64,000 nt of DNA from Leptospiraceae bacterium (GCA_020441005.1 JAGRNA010000012.1:1-64000), one strand, 5' to 3'. Shown: positions 1 to 9,833, numbered from the stretch's first letter. Made by a program: numbers and translations. Notes: generated from the letters alone by a model not told the origin.

Positions 1-336
1 TACACGCGCAAGCACGTGGAACCCTATTTACGTGAAGACAGTATGGCGATCCCCCTGCGCTGGAATGAATTGCACGATATTGAAACCCCGCGCAAGGATC
101 ACATCTATGTATCGCGCGAGCCCTATGTCAGTCACGGTTCCTTTACGATTCAAATCCCGGCCAAGGGACGTTTTGTGTATTATCTGTTCAACCACGCTCA
201 CATTGACGAGTATGCCTGCGAATTTGTCAGCAAGGTCCTGACCCAGGATTTTCAGTTACAAAAGGGTGTTTTGGAAGAATTGCTGGTCCACTATCGCAGT
301 AACCTGGAGTTTTTTCAACGCGCAATCAGCACTTGA
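1..336 (+). CDS. C-terminal part of an unknown protein (5' end outside window)
   Basis: The reading frame is open from the first base and stops at TGA 334-336, so at least 111 C-terminal residues are present. The fragment is soluble, rich in aromatic and charged residues, and has no membrane segment. The end of the frame (residues about 75-110) looks helical. The in-frame GTG and ATG codons inside it are not needed as starts because the frame continues upstream. I do not recognise the family. A hairpin terminator follows about 50 bp downstream. Confidence 0.7.
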   Translation, partial: YTRKHVEPYLREDSMAIPLRWNELHDIETPRKDHIYVSREPYVSHGSFTIQIPAKGRFVYYLFNHAHIDEYACEFVSKVLTQDFQLQKGVLEELLVHYRSNLEFFQRAIST

Positions 337-962
337 CTGGATTCGGGCGGCTGCACGCCGGCTCCTGTCCGGGAGCATAACCAAATAAAAAAGCCGGCTG
401 TTAACCGGCTTTTGCTGAACACTACTTTTATTTTTTTTACGATTGCGTCGACCGCCTGTATTTCGCGGTCGTGAACACTCTTTATTTTTTTTGTGCATGA
501 ACCTCATCCCTGTTCCGGAATTACTGTTCTTTGAGTATATATATGCAGGGTTCGTGCCAGTTCCAAAAATGATTGAAAATTTATGTAAAAATCGTCCCAA
601 AAAAATACTTTTCGGGTTTTGACTATGATTCAGGTCCAAAAATACACCAAATGGTTTAGTAAAGGCTTCTTGCTGGCCGATCTCGTGGATTGGCCGTAAT
701 TATTGCACCTATGTGGTGCTAAATACCAGCCCATGCCTGGAGTAAAATTAATCCATGCAACATTATGGTGCATAAATGCTGGGCCGGCAGTAATATGAGT
801 CTTTGCGGTAGTCATCCCGAGATAAAAACGTGGCATCTCAGGGCTGCCTTTCAACTCAATTTGTCAGCTGAAATCAGCCGACCGGCGGCAAGCGATGTTC
901 CACTGACCCTGAAAGGCGGTTTTACTTGTCAAGCTGCGTCCACGGTCGGATGGTGTCAGGCT
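337..962. other. Long intergenic region with a T-tract direct repeat
   Basis: This 626-bp stretch has no convincing gene. It holds the terminator at 389-413 and then an AT-rich part. Two near-identical tracts, TGAACACT followed by a T-rich run, start at 416 and 472. Between them lies an inverted repeat (CGACCGC 449-455 with GCGGTCG 465-471). The 3' part (765-962) is open in the frame of the downstream gene, but its translation has no resemblance to the cysteine synthase family, so I treat it as untranslated leader. Confidence 0.5.
389..413 (+). terminator. Rho-independent terminator
   Basis: A 9-bp perfect stem (AAAAGCCGG at 389-397 and CCGGCTTTT at 405-413) encloses a 7-nt loop and ends in T residues. 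It lies 52 bp after the stop of the partial gene and most likely ends its transcript. A further T-rich tract lies at 424-438. Confidence 0.75.
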
Positions 963-1955
963 ATGCAAAAAGCAGCTTCATTATGGGATAGCGTTGGATC
1001 GACTCCCTTGATTCGTATCCGATCGCTCAGCGAACTTAGCGGATGCGAGGTGTACGGCAAAGCGGAGTATCTGAATCCTGGCGGTAGTGTGAAAGATCGG
1101 GCCGCCCGGGGTATTATCGCCGCTGCCGAACAGGCTGGTCATTTGGGCCCTGGCGCCGTTATTGTGGAGGGGACAGCTGGCAATACCGGTATTGGGCTGG
1201 CCACTCTGGCGATGGAGCGCGGTTACAAGGTAATTGTGTCGATGCCGAATAATCAAGCGGCCGAAAAATACAGTCTGTTGACTGCGATTGGCGCGGATGT
1301 ACGCCAGTTTGCTCCCTGTCCCTTCAAGGACCCCAATCATTTTTATCATCAAGCCAAAAAGATTGCCGCCGAAACGCCGCAGGCCTATTGGGCCGATCAA
1401 TTCGAAAACGTCGCTAATGCCGAGGCGCACTACCAGACCACCGCCCCCGAGATTTTTCAGCAGCTAGACAGCCGGCTGGATGCCTTTGTCAGTGCGGTCG
1501 GCACGGGAGGCACCTTTGGCGGTATTTCTGCCTGGCTAAAAGAGCAAGTCAAATCCATTCAGACCATTGTCGCAGATCCGGACGGCTCCGGGGTTTATAG
1601 CTTTATCAAAGACGGTGAATTCAAGGGACCGGGCAGTAGTATTACAGAGGGCATTGGAATTATGCGCCAGACGGCCAATTTTGCCCGCGGTCAGGCGGAC
1701 GATGCGCTGAAGATTTCGGATCAGCAAATGATCAATATGCTCTTTCATGTGGCCCGCAAGGACGGACTCTTTGTGGGGACCAGCAGCGCTATCAACTTGT
1801 ACGGCGCCTGGCAGTGGGCCATGCGGCCAGAAAACAAGGATTCTGGCAAGCGGGTGGTTACAATCCTTTGCGATCATGGCAGTCGCTACACCAGCAAGCT
1901 TTTAAATCCCGAATGGCTGCGGGAACGAGAATTGGAGCCAGCCGCACTGGTGTAA
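963..1955 (+). CDS. Cysteine synthase family PLP enzyme (O-acetylserine sulfhydrylase / CBS-like)
   Basis: 330 residues of the fold-type II PLP family, which makes cysteine from O-acetylserine and sulfide, or cystathionine in the CBS branch. The opening GSTPLIRI is the family N-terminus. The Schiff-base lysine is K44 in NPGGSVKDRAA, the asparagine loop is EGTAGNTGIGLA, and the glycine-rich phosphate loop is VGTGGTFGG. The start is the ATG at 963 because the family sequence begins there, although the frame stays open to 765. The ribosome-binding site is weak. It converges with the glycosidase-like gene. The exact substrate cannot be fixed by reading alone; cysK is the likeliest name. Confidence 0.85.
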   Translation: MQKAASLWDSVGSTPLIRIRSLSELSGCEVYGKAEYLNPGGSVKDRAARGIIAAAEQAGHLGPGAVIVEGTAGNTGIGLATLAMERGYKVIVSMPNNQAAEKYSLLTAIGADVRQFAPCPFKDPNHFYHQAKKIAAETPQAYWADQFENVANAEAHYQTTAPEIFQQLDSRLDAFVSAVGTGGTFGGISAWLKEQVKSIQTIVADPDGSGVYSFIKDGEFKGPGSSITEGIGIMRQTANFARGQADDALKISDQQMINMLFHVARKDGLFVGTSSAINLYGAWQWAMRPENKDSGKRVVTILCDHGSRYTSKLLNPEWLRERELEPAALV

Positions 1956-2018
1956 AGTACAGGCGGGCTGCTTTTTACAGCGGGCCCGCTCTGGAACCGG
2001 ATGTAATCGGCCGCTAAA

Positions 2019-3539
2019 TTACTGCTGCTCTTCGGTCAATGTCAGCCGCTTTTGGCTGGTAGTGTCCAGTTGGCCTTCGGGGTGACCCTTACGCAGGGCC
2101 TGGTAGACCAGATCGTACTGGTTGCCGGCGTTCCACATGAGCCAGCCCGAGCCGCCGCCCAGGTAACTGCCGCGGATTTGATCATTAATGTACTCGGCGT
2201 TGTAATTCTTGACCCGCCATTTGAAAGCCTGGATCCAGGGACGCACGATTAAATGCGGATTGCTGGTTGAGTGAGCCAGCACCTTGCGGACACCTTGCTC
2301 ATAAAAATGCAAGCCCTCATCGGCCGGATTCTCGAAACCGTCAAAGCCGCGGTTGAAGTGCGAGGGATACAGCATCGGTGAAATGATATCAACCCAGGGA
2401 GCCAGTTTGGAAATACGCTGACCGGTGGCGCGTATATCGACTTCCTCACCCCAGGCGACTATGCCAAAGATATCAATGCTCAGCCGGACTCGGGTGGGCC
2501 GGGTTTTCAGCCATGCTGTTTGCAGGAACTCTACCAGATGCCTGGTCTTGTCGGTGTGATCCTTTACATTACGGTAGGTGACCTGCTTTAAATTACCCTC
2601 AGCCGGATAGCGCACATAATCAAACTGGATTTCATCCACGCCCAGGCTGATCAGTTCGTCCACAATTTCCAGATTGTACTGCCGCACAGCCGGGTGACCG
2701 GGGTCGACCCACAACGGCTTGCCCTTTACCAAAAGCGATCCATTTGGACTGGCACCGTCCTTGATGGCCAGCTCAGGCCGGGTGATGGCCAGGTTTTCGT
2801 CCTGAAAAAGAGCCATGCGGGCAATCACATAGATTTCATTTTGATGCAGATAATGAATCAGTTTGGCAATATTATAAATGGGCGGACTGTGCCGGCGCAG
2901 ACGTTCGACCTCGGGTATACGGGAGCGATAGTTGATCACCCCCAGAATGTCCTTGACATCGAAGACCACGCTATTCACTCCGCGGCGCTGCATTTGGCTC
3001 AGTTCGCGTTGCATACGGTTTGGGCGGGCATTTTCGCCGCGGATGTAGACTGCCTTGATCGCCTTTGAACGTGGCCAGGCCAGCGGTTCGTTGTGGATAG
3101 TCTCCAGCAGCGGCTGCGGGATCTCGATCGCGGAACCGCTGATGCAGCGTCCCTTTTTAATTTTGTCCGGGTTCAGCTGGCTTAAATGCGTTTTGAAATC
3201 ATCCAGGCTGAAAATGCTGCTGTAATCATAGTATTCCCGGGCAATTTGCTTGAGTGAGCGGGCTTGATCGCACTCGTAAAACAGCTTGCGGCCCTTAACG
3301 CGGGCGGAGGAGGGCAACTGCAGAGCGGTCTGGTCGGGCACGCTTGCCTGGGCAGTCGAATTGTCAGCAGCGGATTGGCGGGCATTGTGAATCTGCAGGA
3401 CTCCCAGGCCGGCCAAAAGCAGTACTGATCCGCTGACAATCAAACCAGTGCGGCGTCTGCGGTTCCAGTTGGGATAAATTTCACTGGCGATCCGGTGGCG
3501 GGGCTCATCCGGCTGGTTTTGCGTTGTTTCTTCTATCAT
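2019..3539 (-). CDS. Membrane-anchored LysM plus DUF4015 glycoside hydrolase-like protein
   Basis: 506 residues. One N-terminal membrane anchor (about 33-50) follows an arginine-rich stretch. A LysM-like segment (about 85-141) comes next, then a TIM-barrel-like domain (about 160-480). The motif LGVDEIQFDYVRYP and the ending GWLMWNAGNQYD are typical of the DUF4015 putative glycosyl hydrolase family. The likely role is binding and trimming cell-wall or surface glycan on the periplasmic side, but no substrate is established for the family. The start at 3539 (MIEETT) was chosen because upstream in-frame residues are atypical. It is divergent from the AftB-like glycosyltransferase, sharing a ~180-bp promoter region. 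Confidence 0.8.
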   Translation of the reverse strand: MIEETTQNQPDEPRHRIASEIYPNWNRRRRTGLIVSGSVLLLAGLGVLQIHNARQSAADNSTAQASVPDQTALQLPSSARVKGRKLFYECDQARSLKQIAREYYDYSSIFSLDDFKTHLSQLNPDKIKKGRCISGSAIEIPQPLLETIHNEPLAWPRSKAIKAVYIRGENARPNRMQRELSQMQRRGVNSVVFDVKDILGVINYRSRIPEVERLRRHSPPIYNIAKLIHYLHQNEIYVIARMALFQDENLAITRPELAIKDGASPNGSLLVKGKPLWVDPGHPAVRQYNLEIVDELISLGVDEIQFDYVRYPAEGNLKQVTYRNVKDHTDKTRHLVEFLQTAWLKTRPTRVRLSIDIFGIVAWGEEVDIRATGQRISKLAPWVDIISPMLYPSHFNRGFDGFENPADEGLHFYEQGVRKVLAHSTSNPHLIVRPWIQAFKWRVKNYNAEYINDQIRGSYLGGGSGWLMWNAGNQYDLVYQALRKGHPEGQLDTTSQKRLTLTEEQQ

Positions 3540-3719
3540 ATAACATTTCCTGTGCACGCTAGCGCTTTGCCGGCTGGATGACATAATCCAGTTGTCGGGC
3601 GCATTGCACCAGCGCATGACACAAAATCCGGGGCAGTATTTGTGCGCCGCACAAACTGTCAAGCAAAACCAGTTCATTTTGCTTGCTTTGCCGTTCTGTC
3701 TGGCCATGCTGACTCTCCG

Positions 3720-5582
3720 ATGAATTCTCTGCTGTCTTCCAATCGGTTCCGTGCCTGGGCCTATCCTCTGAGCGGCATGGCGGTCGCATTGTTGGTTGGC
3801 AGCCGTATTTGGGTCGCTGAAGATGCCTACATTACTTTTCGCAGTGTGCTGAATTTTTTCGACGGTTTTGGCCTGGTTTTTAATCCCGGTGAACACATTG
3901 AAGCTTCGACGCATCCCTTATGGACCATCATTCTGATTCTAGTGCACTCCTGCGGAGTGCCCTTGCACCAGGCTGCGATCGGTATTGGTCTGGCTGCCAG
4001 TCTGCTAACATTGAGTATTCTGCTCAACCGCGACCACCAGAGTGGTCTCGTCTTGCCCTGGACAGCCCTCCTGTTATTTACAAACTCTGGTATCCGGGAT
4101 TTTAGTACTGCCGGCATGGAATACTCGCTGGTGATTGCTATGTTGGCATTACTGCTATTGGCTCTGGAGCGCCGTCGTTTGAGTGATCATCCCTTTGCCT
4201 TTGCCAGTTTGAATGGACTGCTTTATTTGGCTCGCCCGGAAATGGGACTTTTAGCCTTGTGGTACAGTTTAATGCTTTTGCTGGAGCTTCTGGCTGCAGT
4301 TTCCGCTGCTCGTCCCACTGGCAGTTTGAATGGCGGTCGTGTCAGTGCCGCCTGGCGTCTGTGGCAATTGATCCTGCTCAGTTTGCAGCGCCGGCAAACC
4401 TGGGCCGTCATTGGGCTGTGGATGCTGGGGCTACTGGCAGCCGCGGGCCCCTGGCATGTTTTTCGCTGGCTGTATTACAATGAAATCTTCCCGAATACCT
4501 ATTATGCCAAAGCCGGATTATCCAGCTACTACTCTCAGGGCTGGCGCTATTTGGTCTATACCGTGCTTTGGAGCCCGGGCTGGATGCTGGCGGGAGTTAT
4601 GATTTTACTGGCCCTGCTGTGGCGTCCTGTGCGGCGTCATCTAGACGGGCCGCATTTGCGCAGCATATTGCGCGAGCTGGGTGCTGTTGCTCTATTGACC
4701 TTTTATGTGGTCAGGGTTGGCGGAGACTTTATGTCCTTTCGATTCCTCCTGGCTGAATTGGCCATGACAATCATAATCTGGACCCGCATCCTGCCGGCCT
4801 GGAAGCTATGGCTTCAGGAGCAGTTTGATCGTCCGGAGTCTACGGGATTACACCGGGCCCTGGCGCACCTGCAGGGCACATGGGCCGTGGTTGTTTTGGT
4901 AGTCGTGGGTTTCCTGGTGTTGTGGTTGTGGCCGGTGCCCTATTACCAGGGTTATGTGGCCGATGAAAGGCGGACCTTTACCAGGCATGGTCAGATTACC
5001 GTACCCCAGCTTCTGGTTGGCAGTCAGCATGAATGGGGCCGCGAGGGGGAACGCTTTCGTGCATTGAGTAATTGTCTGGATCTGCCCAGCCTGCGGATCA
5101 CGAACAGCATCACCCAGGCTCACTGTATGCCAGACGGGTATGGACTGGGTTATTTCGGTGTCGCCGCCGGGCCGCGGGTCTGGATTCTGGATGAGCAGGC
5201 GCTGCCAAACCGCAGTGTAGCTGATTTACCGGTCTTGTGGCGCTGGCGGCCGGGACATGAGCACTATGTAGACCTCGGTTTCGTTTTGGATCAAAGAGTG
5301 CTCTTTTGCAGTAGCGGTGAACCGGAGTATGATGCCATTATGCAGACGCAGTATGGCACCATTGTGAGCTGGGACCCGGCAGTTTTGGCCAGCCTGCCGC
5401 AGATCCAAAGGCGGCTGCAGCTGTTACAGCAGTACCAGCGGCGCAATCCTTCACCCGTGATTGCGAGGCTGGAACAGATTTGGCAGATCCGGCTGGATGA
5501 ACTGGCAGCCCGGTCAGCCGGGTGGCAGCAGGATAGCCTGGCTCGCAGCCGGCAGCTATGCTGGCAGGCAATCAACAACTGA
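3720..5582 (+). CDS. AftB-like GT-C integral membrane glycosyltransferase
   Basis: 620 residues with many hydrophobic segments over the first ~430 residues and a soluble C-terminal part (about 430-620). The N-terminal loop reads EDAYITFRSVLNFFDGFGLV and then a GEHIEASTHPLW motif. This matches the acidic loop of GT-C enzymes such as mycobacterial AftB, which transfers arabinofuranose from a polyprenyl phosphate donor. RVGGDFMSFRF is a second shared motif. By inference it adds a sugar to a surface glycan or LPS on the periplasmic face. The sugar is unknown. The start at ATG 3720 is preferred over in-frame codons further upstream. Confidence 0.7.
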   Translation: MNSLLSSNRFRAWAYPLSGMAVALLVGSRIWVAEDAYITFRSVLNFFDGFGLVFNPGEHIEASTHPLWTIILILVHSCGVPLHQAAIGIGLAASLLTLSILLNRDHQSGLVLPWTALLLFTNSGIRDFSTAGMEYSLVIAMLALLLLALERRRLSDHPFAFASLNGLLYLARPEMGLLALWYSLMLLLELLAAVSAARPTGSLNGGRVSAAWRLWQLILLSLQRRQTWAVIGLWMLGLLAAAGPWHVFRWLYYNEIFPNTYYAKAGLSSYYSQGWRYLVYTVLWSPGWMLAGVMILLALLWRPVRRHLDGPHLRSILRELGAVALLTFYVVRVGGDFMSFRFLLAELAMTIIIWTRILPAWKLWLQEQFDRPESTGLHRALAHLQGTWAVVVLVVVGFLVLWLWPVPYYQGYVADERRTFTRHGQITVPQLLVGSQHEWGREGERFRALSNCLDLPSLRITNSITQAHCMPDGYGLGYFGVAAGPRVWILDEQALPNRSVADLPVLWRWRPGHEHYVDLGFVLDQRVLFCSSGEPEYDAIMQTQYGTIVSWDPAVLASLPQIQRRLQLLQQYQRRNPSPVIARLEQIWQIRLDELAARSAGWQQDSLARSRQLCWQAINN

Positions 5583-5801
5583 CAAGATAGAGAATTCCGG
5601 GTCTTCAAAATAATTTGTTGTAAAATTGACTCCTGGGATCAACTTGGGCAGCACATAATTGAAGTGTAGCTGTCTTTGGCTGGCGAATTTTGGCAGAATG
5701 CCTGGCACCAGCAGCCAGCGGTTTGCCTGGACAAAGTTATTTCATTGATAACAGTGTGCCGGCGGACCAGTAAAAGAAATAAAACCGGGAGAGTATAATC
5801 C

Positions 5802-8162
5802 ATGGCAAAATATAAAAAGGGAGCCTATAGCTGGGCCATGTATGACTGGGCCAATTCGGCCTGGGCCACAACCGTATTAGCTGGATTTTACCCGGTATTC
5901 TTTACCAAATTTTGGGCTGCCGACCTGCCTTCATATGACAAGGTGGCTTATCTGGGTTATGCGAATTCGGCCGCGGCCTTGAGTGTGTTTTTACTGGCCG
6001 CTTTTGTGGGCGCGATTTCGGACAAGGGCAACCGAAAAAAACGGATGATCGCGACCTTTGCCGGTATGGGTATAGTTTTGACCGGTTGCCTGTTTTGGGT
6101 CGCACGCGGTGAATGGCTGCTAGCGGCGGTGATCTACTCGTTATCCTATGTTTTCTGGCTGCTGGCCAATATTTCCTACGACTCTTTGATTGTCAGTGTT
6201 AGCGACGAACAGGATGTCGACCGGGTTTCGGGCCTGGGTTATGCCCTTGGCTATCTGGGAGGCGGATTACTCTTTTTTATCAATGTGATGATGGTTCAGC
6301 AGCCGCAGCTGTTTAATCTCGTCGATGCCCAGATCGCCAACCTCAGCTCGCAAATTGAAGGCCAGCAGCTGGTAATGCGTGCTGATCTCAAAGGCAGTCT
6401 GGACTCACCCGGTTTTGCCGCTGATAAAGTCGAAAAAAGTCATGACGCCGCTATGCAGCGTGCGGCCCTTTTGGAAGCCAATCAAGCCTATGACGAAGCC
6501 TTCCTGTTATACCGGCAGCTGCAATTGAAACTGAATCCGCAAGATGAAAACTACGCTCTTGATAAAGGGCGTCTGGACCTGCTGATGGCCCGTACTTTAG
6601 AGCGTAATGGTCAATCAGAGCTGGTCAGTGAGAGGTACAACGCGGCTGTTAATTCCTATGCGTCGGCCGCGGGTATTGAACGAGCCCCGCTACTCGAAGC
6701 CGATGCACGGGTGGCTTACGCCCGGTGGCTGCTGGTATCTGGTCAAAGAGAAGCTGCCGTCAGTCAGTTGGAGAACTCGATGGAATTGCGGCGCAAGGTA
6801 CAGGGTGAAAATGCGGATTGGGATGCAAAAATGATTCCGGCTCTGCAAATGCTTGTTCAAATCGAGATGCAGCAATCCAGTTTAGAGCAGGCTGAAGTCT
6901 ACCAAAACAAGATTAATCAGATTCGGATTGGTAAAGAGCAAGAGAATTTAAACAGTCCCGATTTGGCCGACAGCGACTTCGAAATGGCCCGCTTGCTAGT
7001 TGCCAAAGGGCAGCCGGCAGAAGCTGAAAAATTGCTCAAGAATCGGCTGGCACTGTTGTTAGACGGATTCGATGCCGGTCATGAGCGGGTCCAGGCCGCC
7101 CGTTTTGAGCTGGCTAACTTTTATATTCGCCAGGGCCGTTTTCAAAATGCCCGCGAGGTTGCTCGCGAAATCTATGATCTGGCAGTCACAGGGCTGCCGG
7201 ATGATTATAAGGCCGCGGAGCAGCCTCAGCTGCGGCCGGCACTGGCACTACTGGTCAAGGTAGAAGACCTGGATCGAGCACCGGCTGAGGCCGCACCCTG
7301 GCGGACCAAACTGACCGAGATCGATGCGCAGTGGCAGTCACTGCCAGCGGATGTGGGCGAGGAGATCACTGATTTTTTTGCAGTCGCCTCCGGACTGGCG
7401 GTTCGCTTATCGTTCTTGACCGTAGCGATCTGGTGGGCCTTGTTCAGCCTGCCGCTCATGATTCGAGTCAAGGATCAGCATGCCTCCGATAATGTGCCCA
7501 TTTTACAGGCAATCAGGGAAGGGGCAGGCGAGGTCGTAAGTACTTTTAAAGAAATTCGTAAACTACGTGTTGCCTTTTTATTCCTGCTGGCGTACTGGTT
7601 TTACATTGATGGGGTGGACACCATCATCGCGATGGCTGTTGGTTACGGATCGTCAATCGGCATCGGCACCGGCGCTCTAATTGGATCGCTTTTGATGGTG
7701 CAATTTATTGCGATCCCTTTCGCGCTGCTATTTGGCTGGGGCGGTCAAAAACACGGTCCAAAAACCTGGATTCTGATCGGGATCGGTATTTATGTTCTGA
7801 TCACCTTTTACGCCTCCTTTTATCTGGATGCGCGTTCATTCTTTGGCATCGTACCCAAATTTCTGGTGCTGGCAGCGATGGTCGGGATGGCCCAGGGTGG
7901 AGTGCAGGCTTTAAGCCGCTCTTTGTTTGCCCGGCTGATACCGGAAGACCGTTCGGCTGAGTTCTTCGGATTTTATAACATGATCGGCAAATTTGCAGCG
8001 TTTATTGGTCCGGCCTTGATGGGGTATGTCGGTCAGCTGGCTAAAGATCCACGCATGGGGATCCTGGCAATAGTGATTCTATTTGCGATCGGCGGCACAC
8101 TGCTATTGTTCGTAGATACGAAGGCCGGTCACAAGCTAGCCGAAGAACTGGAAGGCGAGTAG
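5802..8162 (+). CDS. UMF1/Atg22-type MFS transporter with large TPR-like insertion
   Basis: 786 residues. Residues 1-165 give five membrane segments and the family start (SWAMYDWANSAWATTV, then SDKGNRKKRM, then a DRVSGLGYALGYLGGG motif). Residues about 528-786 give the remaining segments (RLSFLTVAIWWALFSLP; SLFARLIPEDRSAEFFGFYN; GPALMG). Between segments 5 and 6 sits a helical, soluble block of ~360 residues (about 166-525). It contains A/L/Y-rich repeats resembling tetratricopeptides, such as ANQAYDEAFLLYRQLQL and YIRQGRFQNAREVAREIYDL. Known family members have only a short loop here and are about 400-450 residues long. With usual MFS topology the insert would be periplasmic. Substrate unknown. 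RBS GGGAGAG lies before the ATG. Confidence 0.85.
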   Translation: MAKYKKGAYSWAMYDWANSAWATTVLAGFYPVFFTKFWAADLPSYDKVAYLGYANSAAALSVFLLAAFVGAISDKGNRKKRMIATFAGMGIVLTGCLFWVARGEWLLAAVIYSLSYVFWLLANISYDSLIVSVSDEQDVDRVSGLGYALGYLGGGLLFFINVMMVQQPQLFNLVDAQIANLSSQIEGQQLVMRADLKGSLDSPGFAADKVEKSHDAAMQRAALLEANQAYDEAFLLYRQLQLKLNPQDENYALDKGRLDLLMARTLERNGQSELVSERYNAAVNSYASAAGIERAPLLEADARVAYARWLLVSGQREAAVSQLENSMELRRKVQGENADWDAKMIPALQMLVQIEMQQSSLEQAEVYQNKINQIRIGKEQENLNSPDLADSDFEMARLLVAKGQPAEAEKLLKNRLALLLDGFDAGHERVQAARFELANFYIRQGRFQNAREVAREIYDLAVTGLPDDYKAAEQPQLRPALALLVKVEDLDRAPAEAAPWRTKLTEIDAQWQSLPADVGEEITDFFAVASGLAVRLSFLTVAIWWALFSLPLMIRVKDQHASDNVPILQAIREGAGEVVSTFKEIRKLRVAFLFLLAYWFYIDGVDTIIAMAVGYGSSIGIGTGALIGSLLMVQFIAIPFALLFGWGGQKHGPKTWILIGIGIYVLITFYASFYLDARSFFGIVPKFLVLAAMVGMAQGGVQALSRSLFARLIPEDRSAEFFGFYNMIGKFAAFIGPALMGYVGQLAKDPRMGILAIVILFAIGGTLLLFVDTKAGHKLAEELEGE

Positions 8163-8570
8163 GGCAATGGATTAAGAGTGGCGGGCGATCAGCCCGTCCT
8201 CTGCTGTTCATGTTCAGTTTGGTCGGGCAAGGGCACTCAGCAGCGGATTTCTGAGTATTGTCAGGCTTCAGTTTTACAGCCAGCCGATTTGCAGCCTGGC
8301 GCCAACCGAGCCTATAGCTACTCCCCCGATGTGGGTGGGTGGTTCTGGTGGCCGGGCTTTCTATAGTCTCGCGAAGAGAGCGTGGCGGTGCCATTGGCTG
8401 CTGACAGCCATGGCGGGCACTTATCATATGCTTGCCAATTTGTCAAGCTGATTTTGCGGCTAAAAATTTCGGAAAATTGGAATCCTTGTCGCACCCCTAT
8501 GTTATGATAGAATCGGAGCCATTGTTTTACAAATTGATTTACTGCTAGTCAGGGCCAGTATTTTTGCCTT
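8163..8570. other. Intergenic region upstream of serS
   Basis: 408 bp without a supported gene. The only structured part is an imperfect inverted repeat near 8390-8412 (GCCATTGGCT ... AGCCATGGC) with no T-tract. A TATGAT box near 8504 could be a -10 element for serS, but I cannot pair it with a good -35 box. No T-box-like leader was recognised. Confidence 0.4.
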
Positions 8571-9833
8571 ATGCTCGAACTGAAACGGATAACTGCAAAC
8601 CCGGACGAACTGCAGTCAATGCTCATCAGACGCGGAATAAAGGACTTTGACACCATCAATTTGGCCAAATTAATTCAGGCCACAAATACAGCACAGCAAT
8701 CCCTCGATGAGCTGCGTAGTCAGCGTAACACTGCCAGCAAAGAAATCGGTGTGTTAATTGGTAAGGGTGACAAAGAAGCTGCAGAGAGCCAAAAAGCCGC
8801 CGTCTCTCACCTGGGTGATGAGATCAATCGTCTGGAAACGGATTATAATACCCAAAAAGCAGACCTGGATGAATTTATCAGTGGTCTACCGAACTGGATC
8901 GCCGATGGCGTTCCGGATGGCCTGGATGAAACCAGTAATCAGGAATTGAAAGTTGTCGGTCAGAAGCCCGAGTTTGATTTTAAGCCCCGTACGCATTATG
9001 AAATCGGGGAAGGGATGGGCATCCTTGATTTTGAGCGTGGTGTCAAGCTGGCTGGTTCGCGCTATTATACCTATCGCGGTTTGTTGGCCCGCCTGGAGCG
9101 CGCTCTGATCAGCTTCATGCTGGATACGCATGCAAAGAACGGCTACACTGAGGTTTTTGTACCGCAACTAATCAATGATGCAGGCATGTTCACTACGGGC
9201 CAGTTTCCCAAGTTCAGGGGGGAGTACTACAACCTGGAACGGGATGGTTTGAATCTGATACCCACAGCCGAGGTTCCGCTGGTAAATCTGTATCGCGATG
9301 ATATAATCGCCGAGTCGGATCTGCCGGTAGCACTGACGGCCGCCAGTTCCTGCTTTCGCCGGGAGGCTGGAGCAGCCGGCAAGGACACCCGTGGTCTGGT
9401 GCGCGTACATCAATTTCAAAAAGTGGAATTAGTGCAGCTGGTCCACCCGGATGAGTCAGAGCGGATTCATACGGAGATGCTGGCTCACGCTGAATCGATC
9501 CTGCAAGCTTTGGGGTTGCCGTATCGGGTTGTGCTTTTGTGCGCCGGAGATATGGGCGCAACAGCGGTCAAGACCTACGATATAGAGGTATGGATGCCGG
9601 GACTAAACCGCTGGCTTGAAATTTCTTCGGTATCAAACTGTCTGGATTACCAGGCCCGCCGCGGGATGATTCGTTACAAGGGTAACGAAAAAAAGGCCCG
9701 GGCCAGTTATGTGCATACCTTGAATGGATCCGGTGTGGCCGCGGGGCGCTGCATGATCGCCATCATGGAGAACTATCAAAACAAGGATGGCGCTTTTGAT
9801 ATACCGGATGTGCTGCAAACATATTTGCGTTGA
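8571..9833 (+). CDS. serS: Seryl-tRNA synthetase
   Basis: 420 residues, the normal length for class II SerRS, which charges tRNA-Ser in the cytoplasm. Residues 1-105 form the N-terminal coiled-coil arm that binds the tRNA long variable arm. The catalytic core follows. Motif 2 is seen as SSCFRREAGAAGKDTRGLVRVHQF, interrupted here only for clarity, and motif 3 as LNGSGVAAGRCMIAIMENYQ. The ATG at 8571 gives the family N-terminus MLELKRI. A strong terminator lies 22 bp after the stop. Confidence 0.97.
   Translation: MLELKRITANPDELQSMLIRRGIKDFDTINLAKLIQATNTAQQSLDELRSQRNTASKEIGVLIGKGDKEAAESQKAAVSHLGDEINRLETDYNTQKADLDEFISGLPNWIADGVPDGLDETSNQELKVVGQKPEFDFKPRTHYEIGEGMGILDFERGVKLAGSRYYTYRGLLARLERALISFMLDTHAKNGYTEVFVPQLINDAGMFTTGQFPKFRGEYYNLERDGLNLIPTAEVPLVNLYRDDIIAESDLPVALTAASSCFRREAGAAGKDTRGLVRVHQFQKVELVQLVHPDESERIHTEMLAHAESILQALGLPYRVVLLCAGDMGATAVKTYDIEVWMPGLNRWLEISSVSNCLDYQARRGMIRYKGNEKKARASYVHTLNGSGVAAGRCMIAIMENYQNKDGAFDIPDVLQTYLR

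Noticed and set aside
256-639. 127-codon open frame on the minus strand
   Set aside because: It runs through a terminator and T-rich tracts, and its composition (Arg/Ser/Lys-rich, poly-Lys parts from T-runs) is unnatural.
765-962. In-frame upstream extension of the cysteine synthase gene
   Set aside because: The translated extension has no family similarity and the protein aligns from ATG 963; a leader is simpler.
1963-1990. GC-rich palindrome between cysteine synthase and glycosidase genes as a terminator
   Set aside because: The T-run lies inside the loop rather than after the stem, so a rho-independent terminator is not supported.
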